Source of the DNA: Gemmatimonadota bacterium
GTDB lineage: Bacteria; Gemmatimonadota; Gemmatimonadetes; Gemmatimonadales; Gemmatimonadaceae
Direction of reading: 5' to 3'
NCBI GenBank assembly: GCA_021413975.1
Contig: JAIOPJ010000020.1
Span: 1 to 57,974 of the forward strand
Length of the DNA stretch: 57,974 nt
The notes under the pieces were generated by a model that saw only the letters and a program-made list of their open reading frames with translations, did no database searches and was not told where the DNA came from. Of this stretch, positions 57,047 to 57,974 are shown one piece after another. Position numbers and translations under genes: made by a program. How positions within the stretch are numbered: position 1 is the first letter of the stretch; every line of letters begins with the position of its first letter.

Positions 57047-57974
57047 TGCTGAGCGACGGATTCACGCCGGGATTCGCCGGCATGGTGGAGCCGTCCACGA
57101 TCATCAGGTTCACGTAACCGAACGCGCGCAGCCGCGAATCCACGACGCCCCTTGATGCGTCGGCGCCGATGGCGGCGCCGCCGAGGATGTGCGCCGTGGT
57201 CGGGATGTTCGCCGCCGCCTCGAGCGCGCTCGAGTACGCCACGCCGCCCGTCTGCCGTTCCAGCCACTGCGCGGTCTCGTTCGCGATCGGGATGAACGTG
57301 GGGTTCGGCTTCTCCGCGTCCTGCTCGGTGCGCAGCGAGACGCCGCCGAAGGGGCCGCGGCGCGCGCGGAACGCGATCGCGTTGTCGCTCGACTGCATCA
57401 CGAGGATGACGAGCGACCGGCGGCTCCAGCCGACCGGCCAGAGTCCCTTGAGCGCGCGGACGGGGTGCCGGAGGAGGCTGCCGAGCAGCATCAGCGGCCG
57501 CGTGAGACGGGTGCCGTTGCCGGTGAGCGGCGCCATGAGCAAGGCCATGAAGTCGCCATGCCGGCCGTAGGTGCAGAGCTCGATATGCGTGTCGGCGTCG
57601 GGGTGCACGCTCGCGCTGATCGCGACGTCCTTCCAGGGCTGCTTGGAATCGTCGGGGAGCGTGATCGCGAGGATCGATTCGCTGTTGGTGCGCACGAGTT
57701 CGCCGAGCCGGTCGCTGAGACGCGGCAACGAACCCTTGAGCTTGCACTTGGCCAACAGTCGATTGGTGCCGAGCGCGCCAGCGGAGACGATCACGCCGCG
57801 CGCGCGGAACGTGCGACGATCCTTCGCGAACCAGGCACCCGGCGTCCGCGTGGTGACCTCATAGCCCTCGCTGCCATCGGCGGCACCCACGGGACGGATG
57901 TCGGAGACCTCCCGGTCGCCGATCACGGTCGCGCCCTCCTTCTCGGCGAACCAGAGATAGTTCTTGAGCAGCGT
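56991..57974 (-). CDS. GMC-family oxidoreductase, C-terminal part (cut by window edge)
   Basis: Partial: the gene runs off the right edge, and at least 327 codons are visible without an N-terminal FAD-binding GxGxxG motif. GMC_oxred_C features are present: VSAGALGTNRLLAKC, GGAAIGADASRGVVDSRLRAFG, NLMIVDGSTMPANPGVNPSLSITALAEH, the last with the family histidine region. The general look is cholesterol-oxidase-like, with inserts. It is convergent to the SulP gene, overlapping its 3' end by 56 nt. Confidence 0.85.
   Translation of the reverse strand, partial: TLLKNYLWFAEKEGATVIGDREVSDIRPVGAADGSEGYEVTTRTPGAWFAKDRRTFRARGVIVSAGALGTNRLLAKCKLKGSLPRLSDRLGELVRTNSESILAITLPDDSKQPWKDVAISASVHPDADTHIELCTYGRHGDFMALLMAPLTGNGTRLTRPLMLLGSLLRHPVRALKGLWPVGWSRRSLVILVMQSSDNAIAFRARRGPFGGVSLRTEQDAEKPNPTFIPIANETAQWLERQTGGVAYSSALEAAANIPTTAHILGGAAIGADASRGVVDSRLRAFGYVNLMIVDGSTMPANPGVNPSLSITALAEHAMSHVASAVPA

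Overview
This window is a 58 kb piece of a very GC-rich bacterial chromosome. Genes are tightly packed, often overlap by 1-8 nt (ATGA, GTGA, TGATG), and no gene-free stretch exceeds about 260 bp. The high GC, SufBCD/SufU assembly system, ECF sigma factors, LA_2272-type surface repeat protein and envelope-heavy gene content together suggest a member of the Gemmatimonadota. That placement is an inference; there is no rRNA or other phylogenetic marker here. I saw no tRNA, rRNA, CRISPR array, insertion sequence or prophage.

Layout, left to right. 29-2360 (-): ABC-2 type exporter. 2440-5284 (+): complete tungstate/molybdate importer wtpABC. 5296-9485 (-): surface-glycan cluster (two SAM methyltransferases, a GtrB-like glycosyltransferase, a GT-C-like membrane protein). 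9592-11475 (-): secreted gamma-glutamyltransferase. 11628-15907 (+): ABC ATPase, FtsX-type permease and HlyD-type adaptor. 15922-17193 (-): Tat-type class V aminotransferase. 17245-22970 (-): sufB-C-D-U-Rieske ferredoxin-sufS. 23225-26173: diguanylate cyclase, small membrane protein, and an LA_2272-type protein with nine exact-length 48-bp repeats. 26297-34687: a PaoABC-like molybdenum hydroxylase whose FAD subunit lies 4.6 kb from its other two subunits, with a ChaN-like protein, a DNA-binding protein, a thioredoxin-like protein, an M23 peptidase and a YhbY protein between them. 34814-40974: 7Fe ferredoxin, membrane methyltransferase, hydrolase, AI-2E transporter, RNase D, MIP18/SufT-like protein and a serine hydrolase with a repetitive basic tail. 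41122-43599: ECF sigma factor, zinc-type anti-sigma factor and a double-PDZ protein. 43645-45398: matrixin lipoprotein and hydrolase. 45565-54281: copper resistance block (CopA, small Cys/His secreted protein, CusCBA). 54292-57974: luciferase-like oxidoreductase, SulP transporter and the C-terminal part of a GMC oxidoreductase cut by the window edge.

Functional links: wtpABC could supply metal for the molybdenum hydroxylase, and suf plus the SufT-like protein could supply its clusters; this is inference. The copper block makes a coherent two-stage export route, with CopA crossing the inner membrane and CusCBA leading from periplasm to outside. Directly upstream of copA is an inverted repeat around a G-tract that resembles a CsoR/RcnR operator.

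The most interesting unexplained signals are: a dispersed inverted-repeat family (GGCTGAA/GGATGAA units) at 3' ends of genes; the CsoR-like operator with no regulator nearby; a perfect 14-bp palindrome between promoter elements of a DNA-binding protein gene; a perfect 11-bp-arm inverted repeat upstream of suf; the small Cys/His secreted copper-block protein; and the 16-residue repeat protein.
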